Assembly: GCF_001613795.1 (NCBI RefSeq) | Contig: NZ_LPVZ01000023.1 | Span: forward strand, 1 to 61,070 | DNA: 61,070 nt | Direction of reading: 5' to 3' | DNA from: Thalassospira sp. MCCC 1A01148 | GTDB lineage: Bacteria; Pseudomonadota; Alphaproteobacteria; Rhodospirillales; Thalassospiraceae | Shown: piece after piece, positions 45,329-54,343 of the stretch | Numbering within the stretch: the first letter of the stretch is position 1 | Layout of the letters: each line of letters starts with the position of its first letter | The notes under the pieces: generated by a model | Database searches by the model: none | What the model was told of the DNA's origin: nothing | Seen by the model: only the letters and a program-made list of their open reading frames with translations | Made by a program: the position numbers and the translations under genes

Positions 45329-45463
45329 TTTCCAATCTCCATCTGGAATGTTGTGGGTGATGGGATCAGTATTGATGTGCAGGTATGCGAAGTAAATTTG
45401 TGATAATTCAAACAGTATGTGCAATAATGCGAATCGTTGGGCGGCGCAGTTGGAGGGTTGCAC

Positions 45464-46333
45464 ATGCTGGAATGGGATGATCTGAAACTGGTACTGGCGG
45501 TGGGGCGGGCACGCAGCATTACCCAGGCGGCCAGACAATGTGGCCTTCATCATTCCACATTGTTTCGGCGTATGGCCGACATCGAAAGTCGCCTTGGTGC
45601 CAAGCTCTTTGAACGTCAGCAGGGCGACTATCAGCCGACCAGTTCCGGTCTGGCAGCGATGCAGACCGCTGAAAACCTTGAGGCGGAAATGGCCGTTCTC
45701 GCCCGTACCCTTGCGGGGCAGGATATCCGGCCAACCGGCACAGTGCGATTGACCACGACAGATACGTTGCTTCACGCGGTGCTGGCCGATGATCTGGCCG
45801 CTTTTGCCAATGGCTATCCTGAGATCACTGTACATGTTGTGACCGACAACCGGTTTTATGACCTGAACCGGCATGATGCCGATATCGCAATCCGGCCAAG
45901 CAACGCGCCCAATGAAAACCTTGTCGGGCGGCAAATCGCCCCGATCCGGTCTGTGGTTTGTGCGGCAAAGGGCATGGGTGATCCCAACGACGCTGACGGG
46001 CCATGGATCACTTGCGATGAAAGCCTTGCCCATATCAAGGCCGCCCAGTGGCGCGACAAGCATTTCCAGGAACAGCATGTCACGATGCGCAGCAATTCGC
46101 TTTTGAATGTTGCACGGCTGGTGAATGCCGGGGCGGGCTATGCGGTACTGCCGATGTTTCTTGCCGGTGCGTTTTCCAATATCACCATCCTTGGTGATGC
46201 GATTGACGGGCTTGATAATGATCTTTGGATCTTGATGCACCGCGATCTTAAGGCTGTGCCGCGCATTCGGGCGTTCAATGATTTCATGTTCCCGCGGCTT
46301 AAGGCCAAATCCGCCCTGTTTGCGGGCGCATGA
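45464..46333 (+). CDS. LysR-family transcriptional regulator
   Basis: A 289-residue LysR regulator. The helix-turn-helix is in the first 60 residues (SITQAARQCGLHHSTLFRRM), the effector domain follows from about residue 90 (VRLTTTDTLLHAVLADDLAA). GGAGG precedes the ATG at 45464. It is divergent from the rhodanese gene and probably controls it. A terminator lies just after the stop. Confidence 0.9.
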   Translation: MLEWDDLKLVLAVGRARSITQAARQCGLHHSTLFRRMADIESRLGAKLFERQQGDYQPTSSGLAAMQTAENLEAEMAVLARTLAGQDIRPTGTVRLTTTDTLLHAVLADDLAAFANGYPEITVHVVTDNRFYDLNRHDADIAIRPSNAPNENLVGRQIAPIRSVVCAAKGMGDPNDADGPWITCDESLAHIKAAQWRDKHFQEQHVTMRSNSLLNVARLVNAGAGYAVLPMFLAGAFSNITILGDAIDGLDNDLWILMHRDLKAVPRIRAFNDFMFPRLKAKSALFAGA

Positions 46334-46343
46334 CGGACAAAGA

Positions 46344-46367
46344 AAAAGCCGGGTTTCCCCGGCTTTT
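46344..46367. terminator. Bidirectional terminator, LysR/Gfo-Idh-MocA
   Basis: A 10-bp perfect stem, AAAAGCCGGG with CCCGGCTTTT, with a TTTC loop and A/T flanks on both sides, separates two convergent genes. Confidence 0.88.
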
Positions 46368-46396
46368 GCTGTATCTTGATATTTGCAATGCGTTGA

Positions 46397-47398
46397 TCAG
46401 GATTTGACCATTTCCCAGCTGCCGGTCTTGGCAGAGCGGGCAAAGGCATCGAGGATCTGCATATTGGCAATCGCGTCCTCGATTGGGTAATCGATCGGGC
46501 TGTCCCCCTTGAAGATCGCGGTGGCTGCCTCACCCTGCAGGGTGTAGTGGTTGCAAACCGGGAATTTGATTTCGCGTGCTTCGTCAAAGCCTGGTTGTTT
46601 CTGGCCCGCGACGCGAATGACGGCTTCGTTTTCCGACACGGGATTGAACGGCATCAGGATTTCAATCCGGCCTTCGGTGCCAAGGATATGCACGCGCTGA
46701 ACAGCGGCCGATTGTGTGCCGCACACAAAGCTTGCCTGCAGGCCTGACCCGAAATCGAGCATGCCCGATACCAGACGATCGGTTCCGAATTTCGGATCCT
46801 TGTCCATCAACGACACCACACGGATTGGTTCCTTGCCGGTGATGAAGCGCGGGCCGACAATGCAGTAGCAGCCGATATCAAGCAATCCGCCGCCGCCAAT
46901 GTCCTTTTTGTTGCGCACATTATTCGGATCAGCATTGAAATAGGTAAAGATGCTTTGCACCGTGTTGAGCTGACCGATCTGGCCGCTTTCAACGATCTTG
47001 CGTGCCTCAAGCCATTGCGGATGATGGCGGACCATAAACGCCTCAACCACCTGCTTGCCGCTTTTGTCACGTGCCTCGATCAGGCGTTTGGCGTCTTCGG
47101 TATGAAGGCCGATCGGCTTTTCACACAGAACATGTTTACCGGCCTCAAGCGCCTTGATTGACCATTCCACGTGCAAATGGTTGGGCAGGGGATTGTAGAT
47201 CGCCTCAATCGACGGATCGGCCAGCAGTTCTTCATACGAACCATAGGCCCGCGGAATGCGCATGTTTTCTGCGACCTCGCGGGTCTTTTCAAGATCGCGA
47301 CCGGCAATGGCCAGGATTTCAAGCTGATCGCTTTCCTGCATGGCCGGAATAACCTTTTCCGTGCCGATCTTGGCGGTGCTGAGAACGCCCCACTTCAT
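46397..47398 (-). CDS. Gfo/Idh/MocA-family NAD(P)-dependent oxidoreductase
   Basis: A 333-residue dehydrogenase. The N-terminal Rossmann fold begins MKWGVLSTAKIGTEKVIPAM, and the family motif EKPIGLHTEDAKRL carries the cofactor-side Lys-Pro pair. DIGGGGLLDIGCYCIV is the substrate-domain start. The ATG at 47398 has GGAG 8 bases upstream; an extension to 47458 is unlikely to be translated. It probably oxidises or reduces a sugar or inositol-like polyol; the substrate is unknown. Confidence 0.9.
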   Translation of the reverse strand: MKWGVLSTAKIGTEKVIPAMQESDQLEILAIAGRDLEKTREVAENMRIPRAYGSYEELLADPSIEAIYNPLPNHLHVEWSIKALEAGKHVLCEKPIGLHTEDAKRLIEARDKSGKQVVEAFMVRHHPQWLEARKIVESGQIGQLNTVQSIFTYFNADPNNVRNKKDIGGGGLLDIGCYCIVGPRFITGKEPIRVVSLMDKDPKFGTDRLVSGMLDFGSGLQASFVCGTQSAAVQRVHILGTEGRIEILMPFNPVSENEAVIRVAGQKQPGFDEAREIKFPVCNHYTLQGEAATAIFKGDSPIDYPIEDAIANMQILDAFARSAKTGSWEMVKS

Positions 47399-47727
47399 TC
47401 CGATACTCCGTCTGTTTTTCTCTTTTGTGGCCATTTCGACCTCAGGACAATCAGGCAACCCTTTATATATGGGGGTTCCGACAGCCTGTGTTTTGGCAAT
47501 GGCTTGTTATTGAACCAAATTAATTAAGGCATGTGGTCAGGGATGCAAGATGTTCAGACGGGTGGGGTACCCATTTTACGGATAGGAATGGATGAAGAAA
47601 CCGGTTGCGGATGGCTCAAGCCCGCAAAAATCGGCGCTTTGAACAACTTGGCCGAAATCAGGGGAAAAAATTGAAAATATGCGCTTGACGTTGGGGGCCT
47701 CGGGCCATATAAACCGCGCCACACGAT
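47399..47727 (+). promoter_or_regulatory. Intergenic region with the tRNA-His promoter
   Basis: No plausible coding frame is present. A near-consensus promoter, TTGACG (47685-47690), 17-base spacer and TATAAA (47708-47713), ends 15 bases before the tRNA-His gene. The rest of the region carries no repeat or terminator that stands out. Confidence 0.75.
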
Positions 47728-47805
47728 GGCGGGTGTAGCTCAGGTGGTTAGAGCACCAGTTTGTGGCACTGGGGGCCGTGGGTTCAAGTCCCATCACTCG
47801 CCCCA
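47728..47805 (+). tRNA. tRNA-His (GTG anticodon)
   Basis: A complete cloverleaf. The anticodon loop TTGTGGC carries GTG, the T arm GTGGG-TTCAAGT-CCCAT is intact, and the 7-bp acceptor stem pairs with the 3-prime end before an encoded CCA. An extra G at 47728 opposes the discriminator C, the identity element of tRNA-His. Confidence 0.96.
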
Positions 47806-47928
47806 TTTGTGAAAAGGTCAGGCAGAAATGCCTGGCCTTTTGTCTTTTGCGGTCGTTTTTGCCCCGGCCCGGTTGCCTTTGACGGTTTATCATCTAGACT
47901 GCCCGAAAACATCATGGTTCGGGGTCGT

Positions 47929-50112
47929 ATGGCGAAGCTCAAAGTTGATCAGGCAATGAAGCGCGCAAAGGCGCATATGCGCAAAGGCGAAATGGCCGAG
48001 GCGCGCGCCCTGTATGAGGCGATCCTTGCTGATTATCCGAAAAACGAACGCGTCAAAACGGCTCTGGCCGAGTTAAGCGGCCCTGTCAAACCGGCTTTGG
48101 GCGCAAAGGGCGGCACATCCGGGGCAGCCGGCGAACCCCCGGCTGAAGTCTTTGCCAAACTTTCACAAGCCTATCAGGCCGGTCGCCTGCAAGATGTCCA
48201 TGCCATGACCGGGCAGCTTTTGGGCCAGTATGGCAAATCTGCCAAGCTTTGGAACTTTCGCGCAGCCGTCAGCAGCAATCTGAACCTGCTTGATGACGCC
48301 GAACAGGCCCTGCGTCAGGTTGTGCATCTGCAACCTGATATGGTCGCCGCCAAAAGCAATCTTGGTGTCATCCTTGAACGTCTTGGCAAGCTGTCTGAGG
48401 CAGAGCAGTGCTACCGCGCCGTCATTGCGGCCTCCCCGGAGTTTCCCGAGGCGCACAACAATCTGGGCAATATCCTTAAAGGTGCGGGCAAACTTGAAGA
48501 AGCCCAGAGCTGTTATATGAACGCGATTGCGCGCAAGGCCGATTATGTCGACGCGCACTATAATCTTGCCAATACGCTCCGCGAACGTGAACTGCTTGAG
48601 GACGCCAAACAGCAATATTTCAAGACGCTCAAGCTACAACCAAAACTGGCCGAGGCCTGGTACGGGCTGGGCCAAACCATGGCAGAGCTTAAATCCGGCC
48701 CAGAGGCGATTGAGGCCTATCAACGCGCCCTTGCGGTCAAGCCGGGTTATGTTTTGGCAATGGTCGAACAACTGCGTGAGCAAAGCCAATTGTGTGACTG
48801 GCGGGCGTGCGACCTGTTTGATCAATATGGTGCCGAGCTTGGTGTGACGGGCGAGGCGGCCCTGCCATTCCCGCTGCTGCCGTTCGAGGATCATCCCGCC
48901 CATCAACTTGCCCGTTCGCGCAACTGGGCGAAAAGCCATTTTTCGGCGGCGGCCCCGGTATCGACGATCCAGCCGACCCCGGCGGACGGGCGCAAAATCC
49001 GTCTTGGCTATTTCTCGGCCGATTTTCATGACCATGCGACCATGTTCCTCATGGCAGGCATTTTGCGCCATCATGACAGATCAAAATTCGAAATCTTCGT
49101 CTTCAGCTATGGCAAAAGCAAAACTGACGCACAGCGCGATCAGGTGCTTGAAAATGTTGATCAGTTCTTTGATGTGCAGGGCATGTCCGATGGTGATCTG
49201 ACCAAGCTTGCCCGTGAACAGAACCTTGATATCGCGATTGATCTCAAGGGCTATACCCGCGATGGCCGCCTCGAACCGTTCGCCAAACGCCTGGCCCCCT
49301 TGCAGATCAGCTACCTTGGCTATCCCGGCACGCTTGGTGCGGATTTCATTGATTATATTGTGGCCGACCCGGTGGTCATTCCGCCCGAACAGCGTTCCGG
49401 CTATCACGAGAAGATCATTTATCTTCCCGATTGCTATCAGCCCAATGACAATACCCGCGAAATATCAAGCAAGCCGATGACACGTGCCGAGCTTGACCTG
49501 CCCGAAGATGGCTTTGTCTTCTGTTGTCTCAACAACAACTACAAAATCATGCCAAGCGAATTTGCCATCTGGATGCGGGTGATGAAGAAGGTGGGGGGCA
49601 GCGTACTCTGGCTTTGGTGCAATAATGATGTCGCAAAGGCCAACCTGCGTGCGGCGGCGGAAAAGCACGGTATCTCGGGCGACCGGCTGATCTTTGCCGG
49701 TTACATGCCGCAATCCGAACATCTCGCCCGCTTTCGCCACGCCGATCTGTTTATCGATACCTTCAATGTCAACGCCCATACGACCGCCAGCGATGCGCTT
49801 TGGGCCGGATTGCCGGTGGTGACACTGGCCGGACAGCAGTTTGCCGCCCGTGTTGCTGCCAGCCTGCTTTCGGCCATTGGCCTGCCGGAGCTGATCACAG
49901 ACACGCCAGTGGCCTATGAGGAGCTCATCCTCAAGCTCGCGCAAAACCCGGACATGCTGGCGGAACTGCGCACCAAACTTGCCACGAACCGCCAGACCAA
50001 GCCGCTGTTTGATACCGAAGGCTACACCCGCGGGTTTGAGCAGGGGCTGGAACGTGCTTTTGCACAAAGACTGGCAGACGAAGCAATTTCGGATATTGCC
50101 GTGAGTATCTAG
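47929..50112 (+). CDS. TPR O-GlcNAc-transferase-like glycosyltransferase (GT41)
   Basis: A 727-residue protein with about eight TPRs in residues 1-280 and a GT41 catalytic region from about 345. Key residues align with eukaryotic OGT: the His of GYFSADFHDHATMFLM, the Lys of NNNYKIMPSEF for the sugar nucleotide, GYPGTLGADFIDYIV and NVNAHTTASDALWAGLPV. It should move a sugar from UDP-GlcNAc or a similar donor to a protein in the cytoplasm; bacterial homologues are often linked to flagellin or surface protein glycosylation. ATG at 47929 follows CGGGG; ATG at 47914 is possible. It starts 124 bases after tRNA-His. Confidence 0.9.
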   Translation: MAKLKVDQAMKRAKAHMRKGEMAEARALYEAILADYPKNERVKTALAELSGPVKPALGAKGGTSGAAGEPPAEVFAKLSQAYQAGRLQDVHAMTGQLLGQYGKSAKLWNFRAAVSSNLNLLDDAEQALRQVVHLQPDMVAAKSNLGVILERLGKLSEAEQCYRAVIAASPEFPEAHNNLGNILKGAGKLEEAQSCYMNAIARKADYVDAHYNLANTLRERELLEDAKQQYFKTLKLQPKLAEAWYGLGQTMAELKSGPEAIEAYQRALAVKPGYVLAMVEQLREQSQLCDWRACDLFDQYGAELGVTGEAALPFPLLPFEDHPAHQLARSRNWAKSHFSAAAPVSTIQPTPADGRKIRLGYFSADFHDHATMFLMAGILRHHDRSKFEIFVFSYGKSKTDAQRDQVLENVDQFFDVQGMSDGDLTKLAREQNLDIAIDLKGYTRDGRLEPFAKRLAPLQISYLGYPGTLGADFIDYIVADPVVIPPEQRSGYHEKIIYLPDCYQPNDNTREISSKPMTRAELDLPEDGFVFCCLNNNYKIMPSEFAIWMRVMKKVGGSVLWLWCNNDVAKANLRAAAEKHGISGDRLIFAGYMPQSEHLARFRHADLFIDTFNVNAHTTASDALWAGLPVVTLAGQQFAARVAASLLSAIGLPELITDTPVAYEELILKLAQNPDMLAELRTKLATNRQTKPLFDTEGYTRGFEQGLERAFAQRLADEAISDIAVSI

Positions 50113-50279
50113 GCGTGTCCGATTGTGGTCTGATGTTTCTATCCTGCGTAAATAGTTCCAGACAAGGGCTTTATCTTCCGGCTCAATTGACTGGAAAGGT
50201 GTGCGTTGCAGGCCGTGGTCATATGGACTGCGTATCGTTTGAGCCCGCATATGATCCCGACCGCCTAGGACTGATGGAT

Positions 50280-51290
50280 ATGCCGAGCGACAGACCTCAT
50301 CCGATGCTGACCCGCCGTGCCTTCTCAGTGACCCTTCTGGGTGCTGCGGCCGCGCCCTTTGTGGGCCGGGCGTTCGCACAAACCGCGTCCGACATCCGTT
50401 CGCGAATTGCTGACATGTCCCAGCTTCATGCGATTCTGGTCCAGCGCGGTGACGAGATTATTGTTGCCGAAGCGCCGCGCGGGCCGGGCCTGGATCGGGT
50501 TGCGAACATCAAGTCCTGCTCGAAAAGCATCATCGGTCTGCTGACGGGCAACGCGATTGCAGAAGGCGCGATCCCCTCAATCAAAGCCACCATCGGCGAC
50601 ATCGCGCCGTCTATCATTCCAACGAATGCCACCCCCGGTGTGGAAGACCTGACCATCGAAGATCTGGTGACGCTCCGGGCCGGGCTTGAGAGTACATCAG
50701 GGCGCAACTACGGCACTTGGGTCAATTCCGACAACTGGGTGTCCTTTGCGCTGCGCCGCCCGATGGTGGCAAGCCCGGGCGGGCGTATGATCTATTCCAC
50801 CGGTACCACGCATATACTTGGTGCGGTGCTTGCGGTTGCGACGGGGAAAAGCCTGCTGGAACAGGCGCGCGCTGCCCTTGGTCAGCCGCTTGGTATTCAA
50901 ATTCCAGCCTGGACACAGGATCCGCAGGGCTATTATTTCGGCGGCAACGAGATGGCGCTGACACCGCGCGGGATGTTGCGCATCGGGGCGCTTATGCGCG
51001 ATCAAGGCCGGTTCGAGGGTGTTCAGATCATTCAGGCCGACTGGATAGACCAGTCAACCGAGGCCCACACCCGATCACCGTATTCGGGGCTCGCGTATGG
51101 CTATGGCTGGTTCCTGAGCCGCAGCGGCTTCGTTATCGCACGCGGCTATGGCGGCCAGATCATCGCGGCACATCCCGAAAAAGACCTTGCGGTGGCCATC
51201 ACTTCTGACCCGACGTCGCCCGCGCGATCCGGTGGATATTTCGGGGATTTGATGGAGCTGCTTGAGGGGCCTGTGCTTTCGCTGGCCTGA
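50280..51290 (+). CDS. Tat-exported serine hydrolase, beta-lactamase/class C-like
   Basis: A roughly 336-residue serine hydrolase. The start of the protein has a Tat signal (LTRRAFSVTLLGAAAAPFVG) with cleavage near AFA|Q. SCSK near residue 80 gives the nucleophilic Ser and Lys of the SxxK family, and MIYSTGTTHI gives the Tyr motif. The C-terminal AYGYGWFLSRSG is also typical. These proteins are usually esterases, D,D-peptidases or penicillin-binding homologues rather than true beta-lactamases. ATG at 50280 is chosen for spacing from AGGA; ATG at 50274 or 50304 is possible. Confidence 0.85.
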   Translation: MPSDRPHPMLTRRAFSVTLLGAAAAPFVGRAFAQTASDIRSRIADMSQLHAILVQRGDEIIVAEAPRGPGLDRVANIKSCSKSIIGLLTGNAIAEGAIPSIKATIGDIAPSIIPTNATPGVEDLTIEDLVTLRAGLESTSGRNYGTWVNSDNWVSFALRRPMVASPGGRMIYSTGTTHILGAVLAVATGKSLLEQARAALGQPLGIQIPAWTQDPQGYYFGGNEMALTPRGMLRIGALMRDQGRFEGVQIIQADWIDQSTEAHTRSPYSGLAYGYGWFLSRSGFVIARGYGGQIIAAHPEKDLAVAITSDPTSPARSGGYFGDLMELLEGPVLSLA

Positions 51291-51372
51291 CGAGAGCAAT
51301 AAAGAGCATGTAACAATACAGGCGGGTAGGATGGGGGCAGAAAATTAAACACTTCCCCTTCTTTTCCATAGC

Positions 51373-51999
51373 TCACCGCTTAAGTTGTTCTTCGCAACTC
51401 TCTTTGAGAAAACGGCCAAGGTGCATCATGTCATCCAATGTGCTTAGTAGGCCCGTTGGATTTTCTTCTTTGTCCGGGGCAACGGACATACCTATTCCTT
51501 CAGGGGAAGTTTCAAGCTCCCTTGTCATTGAAGTGAAGAAAATCAGTAGTCTAGAGCGCAGGAATGTTAAACTGACGTATGTGGAGGTTATCTCTTCCGA
51601 GCACGTTAGCGGAGCTTTTGGGATTTCAGTTGCGATAAGAGCGTCATGCATCGTCTGAAGCTCTTTGATCTCGATGGGCTGGCTTGAAAGTCTTTCACTA
51701 GTTGATCTAGCGAATAGTTCGCACAACTCCCCAACTTCCTTCCCCAGAAGATAGTATCTAGTGTTAGCTAGTGCAGCTTCCCTTTGGATATCATCCTCTC
51801 TCTGCCGTCTTTGAGCTGTTATCTGAGCTTTCGCTGCGAATAGAGCACAAGCACCACCGGTAAGACCTAGAAAACCAGCAGCGAGTGTTTCCCATTCTTC
51901 GCCATCAAATTTGCTTCCATATAGCGTGCCAGCCAAAAAACCCGAGATGATCATCCCTGCAAGTGGGATGCCGTTCAACAAGTCTCCAAACTTGTTCAA
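51373..51999 (-). CDS. Orphan two-helix membrane protein, 208 residues
   Basis: I do not recognise this protein. It has two hydrophobic segments near the N-terminus (PLAGMIISGFLAGTLYG and LAAGFLGLTGGACALFAAK), then a charged, helical cytosolic part (AQRRQREDDIQREAAL), so it is probably anchored by a hairpin in the inner membrane. A TTG start at 51999 has GAGGA upstream. The gene and its flanks are visibly AT-richer than the rest of the window, and codons such as CTA and AGA are frequent, suggesting acquisition from elsewhere. Neighbours give no functional clue. Confidence 0.7.
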   Translation of the reverse strand: MNKFGDLLNGIPLAGMIISGFLAGTLYGSKFDGEEWETLAAGFLGLTGGACALFAAKAQITAQRRQREDDIQREAALANTRYYLLGKEVGELCELFARSTSERLSSQPIEIKELQTMHDALIATEIPKAPLTCSEEITSTYVSLTFLRSRLLIFFTSMTRELETSPEGIGMSVAPDKEENPTGLLSTLDDMMHLGRFLKESCEEQLKR

Positions 52000-52216
52000 G
52001 TTTTTGTCCTCGCGTTTAGTGTTACATGTTGTAGTGTTCTCGAATTGTGCCGATAGTCAATGAAAGCAGAAGTTCTGCCTGCGGAAAAGAGAAAGGCATC
52101 GTTTCCCTCGGAATTGGTGTGGTTTTTCCGCTTTAACATTCCCAATTCCGCGCCAATCTGCTAGGTAACGCTCCATATTTCCCAAACGGGTTCATTGCTT
52201 GCCAGGAGATCGCCGC

Positions 52217-53260
52217 ATGTCGACCAATCGCATTACCCTTCGCCGTCCTGATGACTGGCATTTGCATTTGCGTGATGGCGATATGCTGAAAGGTGTGATT
52301 GGCGAGACGTCCGAGCATTTTGCCCGTGCGATCATCATGCCCAATCTGGTGCCGCCGGTGGTCAAGACGGCCGATGCCGTGGCCTATCGCGACCGGATTA
52401 CTGCTGCCATCCCGTCGGGCCATGATTTTACGCCACTGATGACCCTGTATCTGACAGAGGGCAGCAATCCCGATGATATCGAGGAAGGCTACAAGGCCGG
52501 GGTGATCACGGCACTGAAGCTTTATCCGGCGGGTGCGACGACGAATTCGGACAGTGGTGTGCGCAATTTCGATAATGCCATGCCAGCGCTGGAGCGGATG
52601 GCAGAGCTTGGCATTCCGCTTTGTGTACACGGCGAAGTCACCGATCCGGACATTGATATTTTTGACCGTGAAGCGGTGTTTATCGACCGGATTCTTGATC
52701 CGCTGCGCAAGCGTCTGCCGGAGCTGCGCGTGGTGATGGAGCACATCACGACCGAAGACGGTGTCGAGTATGTCAAAGCCAATGACAAGAATTTGGGTGC
52801 GACGATCACGACCCACCATCTGATCATTAACCGCAACGCCATTCTGGTCGGCGGCATTCATCCGCATATGTATTGCCTGCCGGTCGCCAAGCGTGAAAAG
52901 CACCGTTTGGCGCTGCGGGCTGCTGCAACGTCGGGTGATGCGCGCTTCTTCCTTGGCACGGATTCCGCGCCGCATACCGATGAACGCAAGGAAAGCCCGT
53001 GTGGATGCGCCGGGATATTTACCGCCAACAACACCGTGCAGCTTCTGGCGCATGTGTTTGAGGAAGAAGGGGCGCTGGACAAGCTTGAAGGCTTTGCGTC
53101 GATCCACGGCCCGCAATATTACGGCCTGCCATTGAATGGTGATCAGATCACGCTGGAAAAACGCGCTGAACCCGCCAGGTTTGCGGAAAAAATCGAGACC
53201 GGCGAAGGCCCGGTAACGGTGTTTAATCCGGGCTTTGATGTGTTCTGGCATTACGCCTAA
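52217..53260 (+). CDS. pyrC: Dihydroorotase, class II
   Basis: A 347-residue class II dihydroorotase of pyrimidine synthesis, converting carbamoyl-aspartate to dihydroorotate. The zinc ligands are visible in [10 protein letters not shown], the carboxylated Lys in [13 protein letters not shown], histidines in LCVHGEVTD and [10 protein letters not shown], and the catalytic Asp in [12 protein letters not shown] lies 8 bases before the ATG at 52217. It is monocistronic, with its own terminator. Confidence 0.96.
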   Translation: MSTNRITLRRPDDWHLHLRDGDMLKGVIGETSEHFARAIIMPNLVPPVVKTADAVAYRDRITAAIPSGHDFTPLMTLYLTEGSNPDDIEEGYKAGVITALKLYPAGATTNSDSGVRNFDNAMPALERMAELGIPLCVHGEVTDPDIDIFDREAVFIDRILDPLRKRLPELRVVMEHITTEDGVEYVKANDKNLGATITTHHLIINRNAILVGGIHPHMYCLPVAKREKHRLALRAAATSGDARFFLGTDSAPHTDERKESPCGCAGIFTANNTVQLLAHVFEEEGALDKLEGFASIHGPQYYGLPLNGDQITLEKRAEPARFAEKIETGEGPVTVFNPGFDVFWHYA

Positions 53261-53280
53261 GCACAAATGCACGACAATAC

Positions 53281-53309
53281 AAAAGCGGCTCCGACGGGGC
53301 CGCTTTTTT
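53281..53309 (+). terminator. Terminator of pyrC
   Basis: AAAAGCGGC pairs with GCCGCTTTT across a 9-base loop and runs into six T residues, 21 bases past the pyrC stop. Confidence 0.9.
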
Positions 53310-53327
53310 CGTTTGTGGTAGCCGGGA

Positions 53328-54203
53328 TTATCCGCTCAGATCCACGGTGCCCGGCGCAGCATTCAGGCCCAGCGTCATGCGATAGCTTTCAGCCGCCGCA
53401 TAAGCCTGTGCCGAGATCATTGCCGAGATGTTCATCGATGCGCCCTTGGCGACATTAAAATCAGCCGCCGAGCTTCCGGGGACGGATGCGGCACGGGAAA
53501 TGGCGGCCTGGTTGGCGATGGCGGCGATACCATCAAGGCCCTGAATGGGCCGGATGCTGACCTTGCCGCCGGTGGCGTAAAGCCGCCCGTCCGGGCCCGG
53601 CGTGTAGCTATAGCTGATCATGCCGGCATTTGCCCCGGCAAGGGCCTGATGGCTTTCTTCCTCTGTCCGTACAACTGCGTCACGGGCGCGCAGCTCCTGC
53701 ACGATTTCACGTTCGGTCGCGGTCAGAAGTGCCGGGTTTGACGTGGGTTGACGTGCGCTTTCAGGGGTGGCTTCGCGTTCTTCCTGCTGACGCTGTGTCG
53801 GACTCTGGATTTGCGGTTCTTCCGGCGCGCCACCGTTAATATCACGCGGGTCAAGCTGCTGGATGATCGTGACCACCGATGCCGCGCTGTTGACAGGTGC
53901 TGTTTGCGCCGGGGCAGGCGGTGGTGTTGGGGCCGGTTCGTTCGTGCCGTTGGTCTGCGTTGAATTTGCTGACTCACCGCGCGACGTGGATGTGTTTGCG
54001 GGGGCCTGGGTGGGGGCAATGGTGCTTGAAAGCGGGACAAGCGCAACGGCAGCCGGTAAGGTTTGCGGCGCAGACGCAGCCGTTCCGCCCGACCCGCTGG
54101 TCGGCGGTTGGCTCCCGGAGCCGGGCAGGGCGCGTGTGGCTATAATCTGGCCAAGTTGCCCACCACTGCCGGGGATAACCTGTATTGCACCTGCCTGTAT
54201 CAT
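53328..54203 (-). CDS. SprA-related (CJM1_0395-family) protein with degenerate HExxH
   Basis: A 291-residue protein. The first 150 residues are low-complexity, rich in Pro, Ala, Ser, Thr and Gln. The rest matches the SprA-related putative metalloprotease family: TEREIVQELRARDAVVRTEEESHQALAG followed by SYTPGPDGRLYATGGKVSI (given only as its key residues). The family zinc motif HExxH is replaced here by EEESH, keeping only the last His, so catalysis is doubtful. A signal peptide is not evident. It is antiparallel to pyrC and divergent from the DUF547 gene. Confidence 0.75.
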   Translation of the reverse strand: MIQAGAIQVIPGSGGQLGQIIATRALPGSGSQPPTSGSGGTAASAPQTLPAAVALVPLSSTIAPTQAPANTSTSRGESANSTQTNGTNEPAPTPPPAPAQTAPVNSAASVVTIIQQLDPRDINGGAPEEPQIQSPTQRQQEEREATPESARQPTSNPALLTATEREIVQELRARDAVVRTEEESHQALAGANAGMISYSYTPGPDGRLYATGGKVSIRPIQGLDGIAAIANQAAISRAASVPGSSAADFNVAKGASMNISAMISAQAYAAAESYRMTLGLNAAPGTVDLSG

Positions 54204-54343
54204 GGCGCTTAGTATAGCCCAACTCTGGGTTAAATGTACATAAGCAGATCAAGGCGATGGCAACGGCAGCGCCATGGATCCGCGATCAGATCACGCCGGT
54301 TTGATGCGGTGGTTTTGCATCTGGCGGGTAAGGTGGGGGAAAG

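Noticed and set aside
45329..46240. N-terminal extension of the rhodanese frame by about 300 residues
   Set aside because: The extension runs antisense through the LysR gene and lacks any domain. The ATG at 45328 with GGAGA gives the normal rhodanese length.
47728..47805. tRNA-His as an integration site
   Set aside because: No integrase lies nearby and no direct repeat of the tRNA 3-prime end was noticed downstream.
51300..52200. An insertion sequence remnant in the lower-G+C islet
   Set aside because: No terminal inverted repeats, target duplication or transposase fragments were seen.
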